Below, piece by piece: positions 6,487-12,651 of a stretch of DNA of 20,270 bases. Below the pieces are notes generated by a model. It was not told where the DNA came from, ran no database searches, and saw nothing but the letters and a program-made list of their open reading frames with translations. The position numbers and the translations under genes are program-made. How positions within the stretch are numbered: position 1 is the stretch's first letter; each line of letters starts with the position of its first letter. Source of the stretch: Pseudomonadota bacterium (GTDB taxonomy: Bacteria; Pseudomonadota; Gammaproteobacteria; Xanthomonadales; Xanthomonadaceae); the NCBI GenBank assembly GCA_025355485.1, contig JANXZP010000014.1:1-20270 (forward strand), in the 5' to 3' direction.

Positions 6487-8382
6487 ATGGCGCACGGCAC
6501 ACCGCATTCCCAGTTCGAACTGCTGCGCCAGCGGCGCTTCCTGCCGTTCTTCCTGACCCAGTCGCTGGGCGCATTCAACGACAACGTGTTCCGGCAGGCG
6601 ACGGTGGTGCTGATCACCTCGCTGATGGGGCTCACGCTCGAGCAGCAGTCGCTGTACACGAACCTCGCGCCGGCGTTGTTCATCCTGCCGTTCTTCTTTT
6701 TTTCGGCGACCGCGGGGCAGATCGCGGAGAAGATCGAGAAGACGCGCATCATCCGCGCGGTGAAGGTGTTCGAGATCGTGGCGATGTCGATCGCCGCGTA
6801 CGGTTTCTACGCGCACCACGCGGTGCTGCTGCTGGTCGTGCTGTTCATGATGGGCATGCACTCGACGGTGTTCGGACCGATCAAGTATTCGATCCTGCCG
6901 CAGATGCTGCATCCGCAGGAACTGGTCGGCGGCAACGGGCTGGTCGAGACCGGGACGGCAATGGCGATCCTGTTCGGCATGATGCTCGGCGGCGGCCTGA
7001 TGCTGGCCCCTGGCTTGGGGCCGACGCTGGCTTCGCTCGCGGTGATCGCAATCGCCTTGGTCGGCTATGCCGCTTCGCGCGCGATCCCTCCCGCGCCGGC
7101 GACATCGCCGGACTTGAAGCTGGAGTGGAATCCTTTCGTAGAGAGCTGGAGCACTTTCCAGCTCTGCATGAAGCAGCGCGCGGTGTTCAACTCGGTGCTC
7201 GGCATCTCGTGGTTCTGGTTCTTCGGCACCGCGCTGACCGCGCAGCTCGAGGTCTACGCGAAGGCCAACCTCGGCGGCACCGGCGCGCTCTATCTGCTGG
7301 CGCTCGGCATGTTCTCGATCGGCACCGGCATCGGCTCGCTGCTGTGCGAGAAACTTTCCGGACGCACGGTCGAGATCGGCTTGGTGCCGCTGGGCGCGTT
7401 CGGGCTCAGCGCATTCACGCTCGATCTGTACTTCGCGCGCCCCGGCGCGGCGCCGCAAACCGGACTCGACATCAACGGCTTCCTGCACGCCACGGGCAGC
7501 CTGCACATCCTTGCCGACCTAACGATGATCGGCGTGTTCGGCGGGTTCTTCCTGGTGCCGCTGTTTGCGCTGGTGCAGAGCCGCACGCCGCGCAGCGAAC
7601 TCTCGCGCGTGATCGCCGGCAACAACATCCTCAACGCTTTGTTCATCGTGAGCGCCGCTGTATTCGGGATCGTCGCGATCTCGGCGTTACACTGGAGCAT
7701 CCCGCAGTTCTTCCTCGCGATCGCGCTGCTCAATGCGGTCGTTGCGATCTACATCTTCAGCCTGGTGCCCGAGTTCCTCATGCGCTTCCTCAGCTGGATG
7801 CTGATGAAGGCGATGTACCGGTTGCGCGTGCGCGGCATCGAGAACATTCCCGACGATGGCCCTGCGCTGCTGGTGTGCAACCACGCCAGCTACCTGGACG
7901 CGCTGCTGATCGCCGGCGCGGTGCCGCGGCCGGCGCGCTTCGTGATGTATTACCGGATCTTCAACACGCCGGGCGCCGGATGGATCTTCAGGGCTGCGCG
8001 CGCAATCCCGATCGCCGGAGCGCGCGAGGACGCAGCGCTGATGGAAAAAGCATTCGCCGATGTCGATGCGGCACTCGCGGCCGGCGAACTGGTCTGCATC
8101 TTCCCCGAAGGCGCGCTGACCAAGGACGGCGAGATCGCGAAGTTCAAACCCGGGGTCGAGCGCATCCTCGCGACCCGGCCTGTGCCAGTCATTCCGCTGG
8201 CGTTGCGCGGGATGTGGATCAGCATGTGGAGCAAGCGCAACAGCCGGCTGCGCCAGCTGCGCATGCCGCGAAGGTTTCGCGCGCACATCGAGTTGGTCAT
8301 CGGCACACCGATCGACGCAACACTGGCGAATGCGGCGGTACTGGAATCGAAAGTACGGGAATTGCGCGGAGACGCGGCGTAG
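6487..8382 (+). CDS. LplT-like MFS transporter fused to PlsC acyltransferase
   Basis: This 631-residue inner-membrane protein joins two activities of lysophospholipid recycling. Residues about 15-440 form an MFS carrier with about 12 membrane segments, opening with the LplT-type FFLTQSLGAFNDNVFRQA and with FGPIKYSILPQML. By family this flips lysophospholipids inward. Residues about 445-625 are a cytoplasmic PlsC/LPLAT domain with NHASYLD (465-471, the HX4D catalytic pair H466/D471) and IFPEG (538-542, acyl-acceptor phosphate binding). Many bacteria have a longer version with a third, AMP-forming acyl-ACP synthetase domain (Aas). That domain is absent here: the frame ends cleanly after PlsC and no such gene is next door. 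The ATG has an AGGGGA ribosome site 5 bases upstream. Substrate choice is inferred. Confidence 0.9.
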   Translation: MAHGTPHSQFELLRQRRFLPFFLTQSLGAFNDNVFRQATVVLITSLMGLTLEQQSLYTNLAPALFILPFFFFSATAGQIAEKIEKTRIIRAVKVFEIVAMSIAAYGFYAHHAVLLLVVLFMMGMHSTVFGPIKYSILPQMLHPQELVGGNGLVETGTAMAILFGMMLGGGLMLAPGLGPTLASLAVIAIALVGYAASRAIPPAPATSPDLKLEWNPFVESWSTFQLCMKQRAVFNSVLGISWFWFFGTALTAQLEVYAKANLGGTGALYLLALGMFSIGTGIGSLLCEKLSGRTVEIGLVPLGAFGLSAFTLDLYFARPGAAPQTGLDINGFLHATGSLHILADLTMIGVFGGFFLVPLFALVQSRTPRSELSRVIAGNNILNALFIVSAAVFGIVAISALHWSIPQFFLAIALLNAVVAIYIFSLVPEFLMRFLSWMLMKAMYRLRVRGIENIPDDGPALLVCNHASYLDALLIAGAVPRPARFVMYYRIFNTPGAGWIFRAARAIPIAGAREDAALMEKAFADVDAALAAGELVCIFPEGALTKDGEIAKFKPGVERILATRPVPVIPLALRGMWISMWSKRNSRLRQLRMPRRFRAHIELVIGTPIDATLANAAVLESKVRELRGDAA

Positions 8383-8407
8383 CGCGATGGAACGCGCGCC
8401 GCGAATC

Positions 8408-9304
8408 TCAACCGACGAAGTGCGCGATCACGAACAGCGCGAGCACTGCGAGCCACAGCAGCAGCATCCGCCAGACCAGGCTCATCGCATCGCGCAATTC
8501 CAGAAGCGCGGGCATCGCGGCGAGCGCGTTGCCGTCGGGCACGTCGGTGTCGTCGTCGGCGATCTCGATATCGACGCTCGCGCGCGCAGCGGCGCCAAGG
8601 AAGCCGGTGTCCAGCCGCGCGCCGCCGGCATGCCAGTCGCGCCATGCGCCGAACACCGCATCGAAATTCGCAGCCAGCGCAAGCGCCAGCGTCATCAGTT
8701 GCGCGACCGGCCAGTCGAGTACGGCAAGCAACCAGCGCGCACCATCGCGTTGCGCCGACGGCATGTCCGCATGCGCGGCATCGCCGCCGAGCAGCGCGCC
8801 GATCCGGTACAGCAAGGCTCCTGCAGGACCGAGCAGCAGGAACCAGAACAACGGCCCAAACCAGCGCCTCAACGCGCCCGCGAACACGCCTTCGACCAGC
8901 AAGTGACCGTCGAGCGCGGACGCCGCATCGGCCTGCAGGAGATGCGCGGCAGCATCGCGCTTGCGTTGCGCATCGGGTGCGTCCACGATCGCCTCGACGT
9001 CCTGATCCAGGTTGCGCGGACCCCAGCAGTAGAACAGCAGCAGCACCGCGAACACGAACGCGGGGAAGCCCCACAGTGAGTGCCTCAGTGCGACTTGCAG
9101 CAGGCCGATCAGCAGCACCGGCAAGCCGACGATCAGCAACATTCCGGCGCGGCCATTCCAGCCGCCATTGGCGTCGGACAAACCGTCCACGTAACGCCGC
9201 CACTCGACCAGCCAGTCGAACCGCCGCAGCGCGCCCAGCGACTGCGCCGCTTGTTCGGCGATCAGGACGGCGACGACGGCGACCAGGGTTGCGGAAGAAT
9301 GCAT
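8408..9304 (-). CDS. ampE: AmpE-like regulatory membrane protein
   Basis: This 298-residue protein resembles AmpE, an inner-membrane protein related to CobD/CbiB and associated with beta-lactamase (ampC) induction signalling through cell-wall recycling. Hydrophobic segments lie at about 1-22, 53-73, 77-95, 149-172, 195-212 and 276-298. The block VEGVFAGALRRWFGPLFWFLLLGPAGALLYR (about 137-167) is the best family match. In enterobacteria and pseudomonads ampE follows ampD; no ampD is present here. Instead the gene follows nudC by 75 bp on the same strand and is probably co-transcribed with it. Its stop faces the end of the acyltransferase gene 25 bp away. The symbol rests on the overall pattern and length (E. 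coli AmpE has 284 residues), so moderate confidence. Confidence 0.75.
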   Translation of the reverse strand: MHSSATLVAVVAVLIAEQAAQSLGALRRFDWLVEWRRYVDGLSDANGGWNGRAGMLLIVGLPVLLIGLLQVALRHSLWGFPAFVFAVLLLFYCWGPRNLDQDVEAIVDAPDAQRKRDAAAHLLQADAASALDGHLLVEGVFAGALRRWFGPLFWFLLLGPAGALLYRIGALLGGDAAHADMPSAQRDGARWLLAVLDWPVAQLMTLALALAANFDAVFGAWRDWHAGGARLDTGFLGAAARASVDIEIADDDTDVPDGNALAAMPALLELRDAMSLVWRMLLLWLAVLALFVIAHFVG

Positions 9305-9379
9305 GGGCCAATTCTACCGCGACGCGACGACAGTTTTAGGTTTCGGAAGTATGTACTTGGCGAAACTAAAGCCTGTACT

Positions 9380-10249
9380 TCATCCACCTTCGTCCAGCCA
9401 GCGATCGATCAACCAGCGCGAAATCGATTCAGGTCGCGACAGGCCCAGCCGGCCGCTGGCCACTTCTGCAAGCAATTCATCGCGCGTGAACCAGCGCGCG
9501 TCTTCTAGTTCATCGTTGCAACGCGGCGGGTCGGGTTCGGCCAGCGCCGAGAATCCCAGCATCAGTCCGGACGGAAACGGCCACGGCTGCGAGGCCACGT
9601 AGTTCGCCCGCAGCACGCGCACGCCAGCTTCTTCCATCACCTCGCGCGCGACGGTGTCTTCCAGGCGCTCGCCCGGTTCGACGAAACCCGCCAGCAGCGA
9701 ATACCTGCCCTGCGGCCAGCTCGCCTGCCGGCCGAGCAACAGGCGCTCGCCGTCGCTGACCAGCATGATCACGGCCGCGTCGATGCGCGGATAGTGGTCG
9801 CTTTCGCAACCGTCGCAACGGGCGATGTGGCCGCTGTGGGTCATCCGCAGCGGCGTACCGCATTGAACGCAAAACCGCGTGCGCTGGCGCCACAGCAGCA
9901 AGGCACGCGCATAGGCGAACAAGCCGGCCTCGAACGCGGACAGCCGCGATGCCGCCCCGCGCAGGTCGAGCGCGTTCACAAACGCGTCGGTGCGATGCGC
10001 GAACCACGCGCCGTCGTCGTCGATGCCGAGGAACAGCGCGGCATCCAGCGCGTCCTCGGAAAACGCATCGCCACGTTGCAAGGCCAAGCCATCGCGTCCG
10101 GCGTTGGTCTCGACATCGGCATTGTGATCCAGGCTCAGCACGCGCGCCGTCGGCCACAGCCCGGCGAGGCGTTCGCGGTCGTTGCGCAGGTGTTCGGCGC
10201 GATCGATCAGGCAGCCGGTAAAAGCGATTGGCGGCAATGATTCGCTCAA
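9380..10249 (-). CDS. nudC: NAD(+) diphosphatase / RNA deNADding enzyme NudC
   Basis: NudC hydrolyses NAD(H) to NMN(H) and AMP and also removes NAD caps from RNA 5' ends. The 289 residues comprise an N-terminal domain (1 to about 120), a zinc ribbon with C127xxC130 and C145xxC148 (same spacing as the E. coli enzyme), and a Nudix domain. The Nudix box is GFVEPGERLEDTVAREVMEEAGV (188-210), followed by the NADH-specific SQPWPFPSG (220-228). The start is a TTG at 10249: no in-frame ATG or GTG was found near the expected N-terminus, and an AGGG lies about 9 bases upstream. A rare start codon may keep expression low. It lies 64 bp downstream of erpA on the same strand. Confidence 0.95.
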   Translation of the reverse strand: MSESLPPIAFTGCLIDRAEHLRNDRERLAGLWPTARVLSLDHNADVETNAGRDGLALQRGDAFSEDALDAALFLGIDDDGAWFAHRTDAFVNALDLRGAASRLSAFEAGLFAYARALLLWRQRTRFCVQCGTPLRMTHSGHIARCDGCESDHYPRIDAAVIMLVSDGERLLLGRQASWPQGRYSLLAGFVEPGERLEDTVAREVMEEAGVRVLRANYVASQPWPFPSGLMLGFSALAEPDPPRCNDELEDARWFTRDELLAEVASGRLGLSRPESISRWLIDRWLDEGG

Positions 10250-10313
10250 AGTCGCCGACCCTGCGACCGAAGGGAGTGCAAAGCCGCTCGCGGCATTCGC
10301 ACGTCCTTGTGCA

Positions 10314-10700
10314 TCACGCCGAGAACGAGCTGCCGCAGCCGCAGGTGGTCTTGGCGTTCGGATTGCGGATCGAGAACTGCGCGCCGTGCAGGCTTTCGCT
10401 GTAGTCGACTTCCGCGCCGAGCAGGTATTGCAGGCTCAGCGGATCAACCAGCAGGGTCACGCCATCGGTCTGCACGGCGAGGTCGTCCTCGGCCTGCTCC
10501 TCGTCGAAACTGAATCCGTACTGGAATCCCGAGCACCCGCCGCCGCTGATGTACACGCGCAGCTTGAGTGCGGCATTGCCTTCCTCGCGGATCAGTTCGG
10601 CCACCTTGTGTGCGGCCGCACTGGTGAACACCAGCGGCGCATCAATCTGCTGGTAGTTTTTCTGCGTAGCGGATGGATGCATGACGATCGTGTCGGACAT
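10314..10700 (-). CDS. erpA: Iron-sulfur cluster insertion protein ErpA
   Basis: ErpA is an A-type carrier that delivers Fe-S clusters to apoproteins, including isoprenoid enzymes. The 128-residue protein has the family core APLVFTSAAAHKVAELI, YISGGGCSGFQYGF and the C-terminal NPNAKTTCGCGSSFSA. The three cluster ligands are C56, C120 and C122. It carries about 14 more N-terminal residues than E. coli ErpA (114). M7 is an in-frame alternative that would shorten it by six. The 10-base upstream context of either start is unremarkable. It lies 45 bp after the DUF6776 gene on the same strand, a neighbourhood I associate with gammaproteobacterial erpA. Confidence 0.95.
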   Translation of the reverse strand: MSDTIVMHPSATQKNYQQIDAPLVFTSAAAHKVAELIREEGNAALKLRVYISGGGCSGFQYGFSFDEEQAEDDLAVQTDGVTLLVDPLSLQYLLGAEVDYSESLHGAQFSIRNPNAKTTCGCGSSFSA

Positions 10701-10745
10701 CCACTCAGGATGGGGGGTCGCGGGGCGTCGATCAAGGCCCGGTGG

Positions 10746-11486
10746 TCAATGCTTGCCCGCTTCTGGCGCCGCAACCTCGCCGCTGAGCGCATCGCTCCAC
10801 GGGAAAGCCTGCTGGATCGTAGTGCCTTCCGAACGCAGGTAGACGCGCACGCGATGCGGGGTGAACCCGGGCGGCAGCATCACGCTGCCTTCGACTTTCT
10901 GGAAATAGCGGAACTGGAACGGCTGTGCCGGCGCATCGTGCTTCTGCAGCAGGTCGTTCCATTCCAGTGTTTGCAGCTTGCCGGCCTTTGCGCCCTCGAT
11001 CTGCAGGGTCAAATCACCCTGGCTGATCTTGCCGCGGTTGAGGTTCTGCGTGAGCGTGGTGGCGTAGTGCCAGCTGCCATTCGCGTCCTGGTCCATCTTC
11101 ACGCTGTGAACCGACAGGCCACGACGCTGGCCGCTGGTGCCGACCAGTCGTTCATAGAATGCGACATCGGCGCGCAGCGCGGAGACTTCCTCGTCGCGCT
11201 CGGACAGGCTGGTCTGCAGTTCCTGGTTCGCGGCGCGGCTGATGTCGTCGGAGCGCTTGAGCGTGGCGACGCGCTGGCGCAGCTCGTCGAGCTGCCTGGT
11301 CTGTTCACGCAAGCGCGTGTTCTCGGCGGTCAGGCCGGCCAGCCGCGGTGAGGCCCAGTTCGCCGACCACCACCACGCGAGCGCGACGCTGCCGATCCAC
11401 AAGATCGTCAGCACGATCAGCAGCCAGCGCGTGCGCCGACGCATCGGCGGCAGGCGGAGGTGGCGTACCAGCGTGAAGACGTCCAT
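10746..11486 (-). CDS. DUF6776-type membrane-anchored coiled-coil protein
   Basis: This 246-residue protein of unknown function has a basic N-terminus (MRRRTR, 15-20) and one membrane segment (about 21-41, tryptophan-rich at its end). A coiled-coil stretch (about 52-112, ENTRLREQTRQLDELRQRVATLK and onward) follows, then a beta-rich C-terminal domain (about 120-240) expected in the periplasm. The layout and the position immediately upstream of erpA fit the DUF6776 family; it may have a cell-envelope role, but none is proven. The ATG at 11486 is preceded by a good sigma-70 promoter whose predicted start site falls within a base or two of the ATG. The message may therefore be leaderless, consistent with the absence of a ribosome site. 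M15 is an alternative start. Confidence 0.8.
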   Translation of the reverse strand: MDVFTLVRHLRLPPMRRRTRWLLIVLTILWIGSVALAWWWSANWASPRLAGLTAENTRLREQTRQLDELRQRVATLKRSDDISRAANQELQTSLSERDEEVSALRADVAFYERLVGTSGQRRGLSVHSVKMDQDANGSWHYATTLTQNLNRGKISQGDLTLQIEGAKAGKLQTLEWNDLLQKHDAPAQPFQFRYFQKVEGSVMLPPGFTPHRVRVYLRSEGTTIQQAFPWSDALSGEVAAPEAGKH

Positions 11487-11493
11487 ATGGTTC

Positions 11494-11523
11494 GGTATAG
11501 CCGCGACTGCGCGCCAGCGTCAA
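11494..11523 (-). promoter_or_regulatory. Promoter for DUF6776-erpA-nudC-ampE, predicted leaderless
   Basis: On the reverse strand TTGACG (11518-11523) and TATACC (11494-11499) are separated by 18 bp. Transcription would begin around 11487-11488, essentially at the ATG (11484-11486). The element lies in the 80-bp divergent region shared with the DUF4126 gene. Confidence 0.6.
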
Positions 11524-11536
11524 GCCGCAGCGTCGC

Positions 11537-11542
11537 TATACT
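11537..11542 (+). promoter_or_regulatory. -10 box (TATACT) for DUF4126-hemJ
   Basis: TATACT lies 24 bp before the ATG at 11567. No good -35 hexamer is found at 16-18 bp; that stretch coincides with the -35 element of the divergent promoter. The two promoters may therefore compete for RNA polymerase. Confidence 0.45.
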
Positions 11543-11566
11543 GCCGATCCCCCACTGCGTGCATCG

Positions 11567-12178
11567 ATGGCCATGTACGGTTCCGCGATCGCCAACCCGT
11601 CGGTCTTCGCCCTCGGCCTGACCCTGGCCTGGCTGGCCGGCGTGCGCGTGTACCTGACTGTGTTCGGCATCGGCCTGGCCGGTGCGCTGGGGTGGGTGAC
11701 GCTGCCGGTCGATCTGCAGGTGACGTCCTCGCCGTGGGTGATCGGCACCTGCGCGGTGCTCGCGCTGATCGAGTTCATGGCCGACAAGATTCCCGGCATC
11801 GATAGCGGCTGGGATCTGTTGCATACGCTGTTGCGCGTGCCGGTCGGCGAGTTTCTCGCAGCGGCGGCGATGTCGCCCGATGGCACGCTGCACGCTGGCG
11901 CCCTGCTCGCCGGCGGCGCGCTGGCGCTGACCAGCCATGGCATCAAGACCGGAACCCGCGCGCTGATCAACACCTCACCCGAGCCGCTAAGCAACTGGAG
12001 CGCGTCGCTGGGCGAAGACACGGTGTCGCTGACCGCACTGGTGTCGCTGCTGACGCATCCGTGGCTCGCGCTGGGATTGTCGGTCGGCGCGCTGTTGCTG
12101 GTCGCGCTGCTGGTGGTCTGGATTTTCCGCGCGGCGTTGCGCCGCCTATCGCAGCGTCGCCCGGAGGCCATCGCGTGA
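11567..12178 (+). CDS. DUF4126 integral membrane protein
   Basis: This 203-residue, strongly hydrophobic protein of unknown function fits the DUF4126 family. Features are an N-terminal segment with LAGVRVYLTVFGIGL (24-38), a short cytosolic or membrane-edge stretch containing EFMADKIPGIDSGWDLLHT (69-87), which is the most family-typical part, a small-residue helix (GALLAGGALALTSHGIK), and a C-terminal membrane helix (about 170-190) ending in an arginine-rich tail. It overlaps hemJ by four bases (GTGA), so the two are translationally coupled; a link to haem metabolism is inference only. The ATG at 11567 is used; M3 is in frame two codons later, with little to separate them. Confidence 0.8.
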   Translation: MAMYGSAIANPSVFALGLTLAWLAGVRVYLTVFGIGLAGALGWVTLPVDLQVTSSPWVIGTCAVLALIEFMADKIPGIDSGWDLLHTLLRVPVGEFLAAAAMSPDGTLHAGALLAGGALALTSHGIKTGTRALINTSPEPLSNWSASLGEDTVSLTALVSLLTHPWLALGLSVGALLLVALLVVWIFRAALRRLSQRRPEAIA

Positions 12179-12597
12179 CCTACGAGTGGATCAAGGCCTT
12201 CCATATCGTGTTCGTCGTGACCTGGTTTGCCGGGCTGTTCTACCTGCCGCGCCTGTTCATCTACCACCGCGATGCGACCGATGCGGTCTCTCGCGCGCGC
12301 TTCGTGACCATGGAATACCGGTTGTTCGCGATCACCCACATCGGTGCGGCGTTCGCACTGGCTTTCGGTATCGCCCTGCTGCTGCAGGCGCCATTGTTCA
12401 TGCAACAGGGCTGGCTGCATGCCAAGCTCGGGCTGGTGGCGGGCTTGCTCGGCTATCACGGTTGGTGCATGAAGCTCGCCAGCGACTTCCGCCGCGACCG
12501 GCCGACACCTTCGTCGCGCTGGCTGCGCTGGTTCAACGAAATTCCGGCGCTGTTGCTGATCGGTATCGTCTGTCTGGCAGTGGTCAAGCCATTCTGA
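12175..12597 (+). CDS. hemJ: Protoporphyrinogen IX oxidase HemJ
   Basis: HemJ is the membrane protein that oxidises protoporphyrinogen IX to protoporphyrin IX in many bacteria lacking HemG or HemY. This 140-residue protein has four predicted membrane helices. It shows the family landmarks KAFHIVFVVTWFAGLFYLPRLFIYH (7-31, with H10), MEYRLF (46-51) and WLHAKLGLVAGLLGYHGWCMK (80-100, with K84); the conserved H and K are needed in studied members. The start is a GTG at 12175 overlapping the DUF4126 stop. A perfect GGAGG seven bases upstream settles it. The gene is followed by a short gap and then the signalling genes on the same strand. Confidence 0.92.
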   Translation: MTYEWIKAFHIVFVVTWFAGLFYLPRLFIYHRDATDAVSRARFVTMEYRLFAITHIGAAFALAFGIALLLQAPLFMQQGWLHAKLGLVAGLLGYHGWCMKLASDFRRDRPTPSSRWLRWFNEIPALLLIGIVCLAVVKPF

Positions 12598-12651
12598 GAC
12601 GATGCGCACAGACAGACCGCAGCGCATAATTGTGGCCGGGGGATACGCGAC

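Noticed and set aside
6246..8906. An 886-codon forward open frame overlapping the transporter-acyltransferase gene.
   Set aside because: It is a GC-driven shadow: low-complexity Arg/Ala-rich translation, no domains, and the other frame is a clear LplT-PlsC protein.
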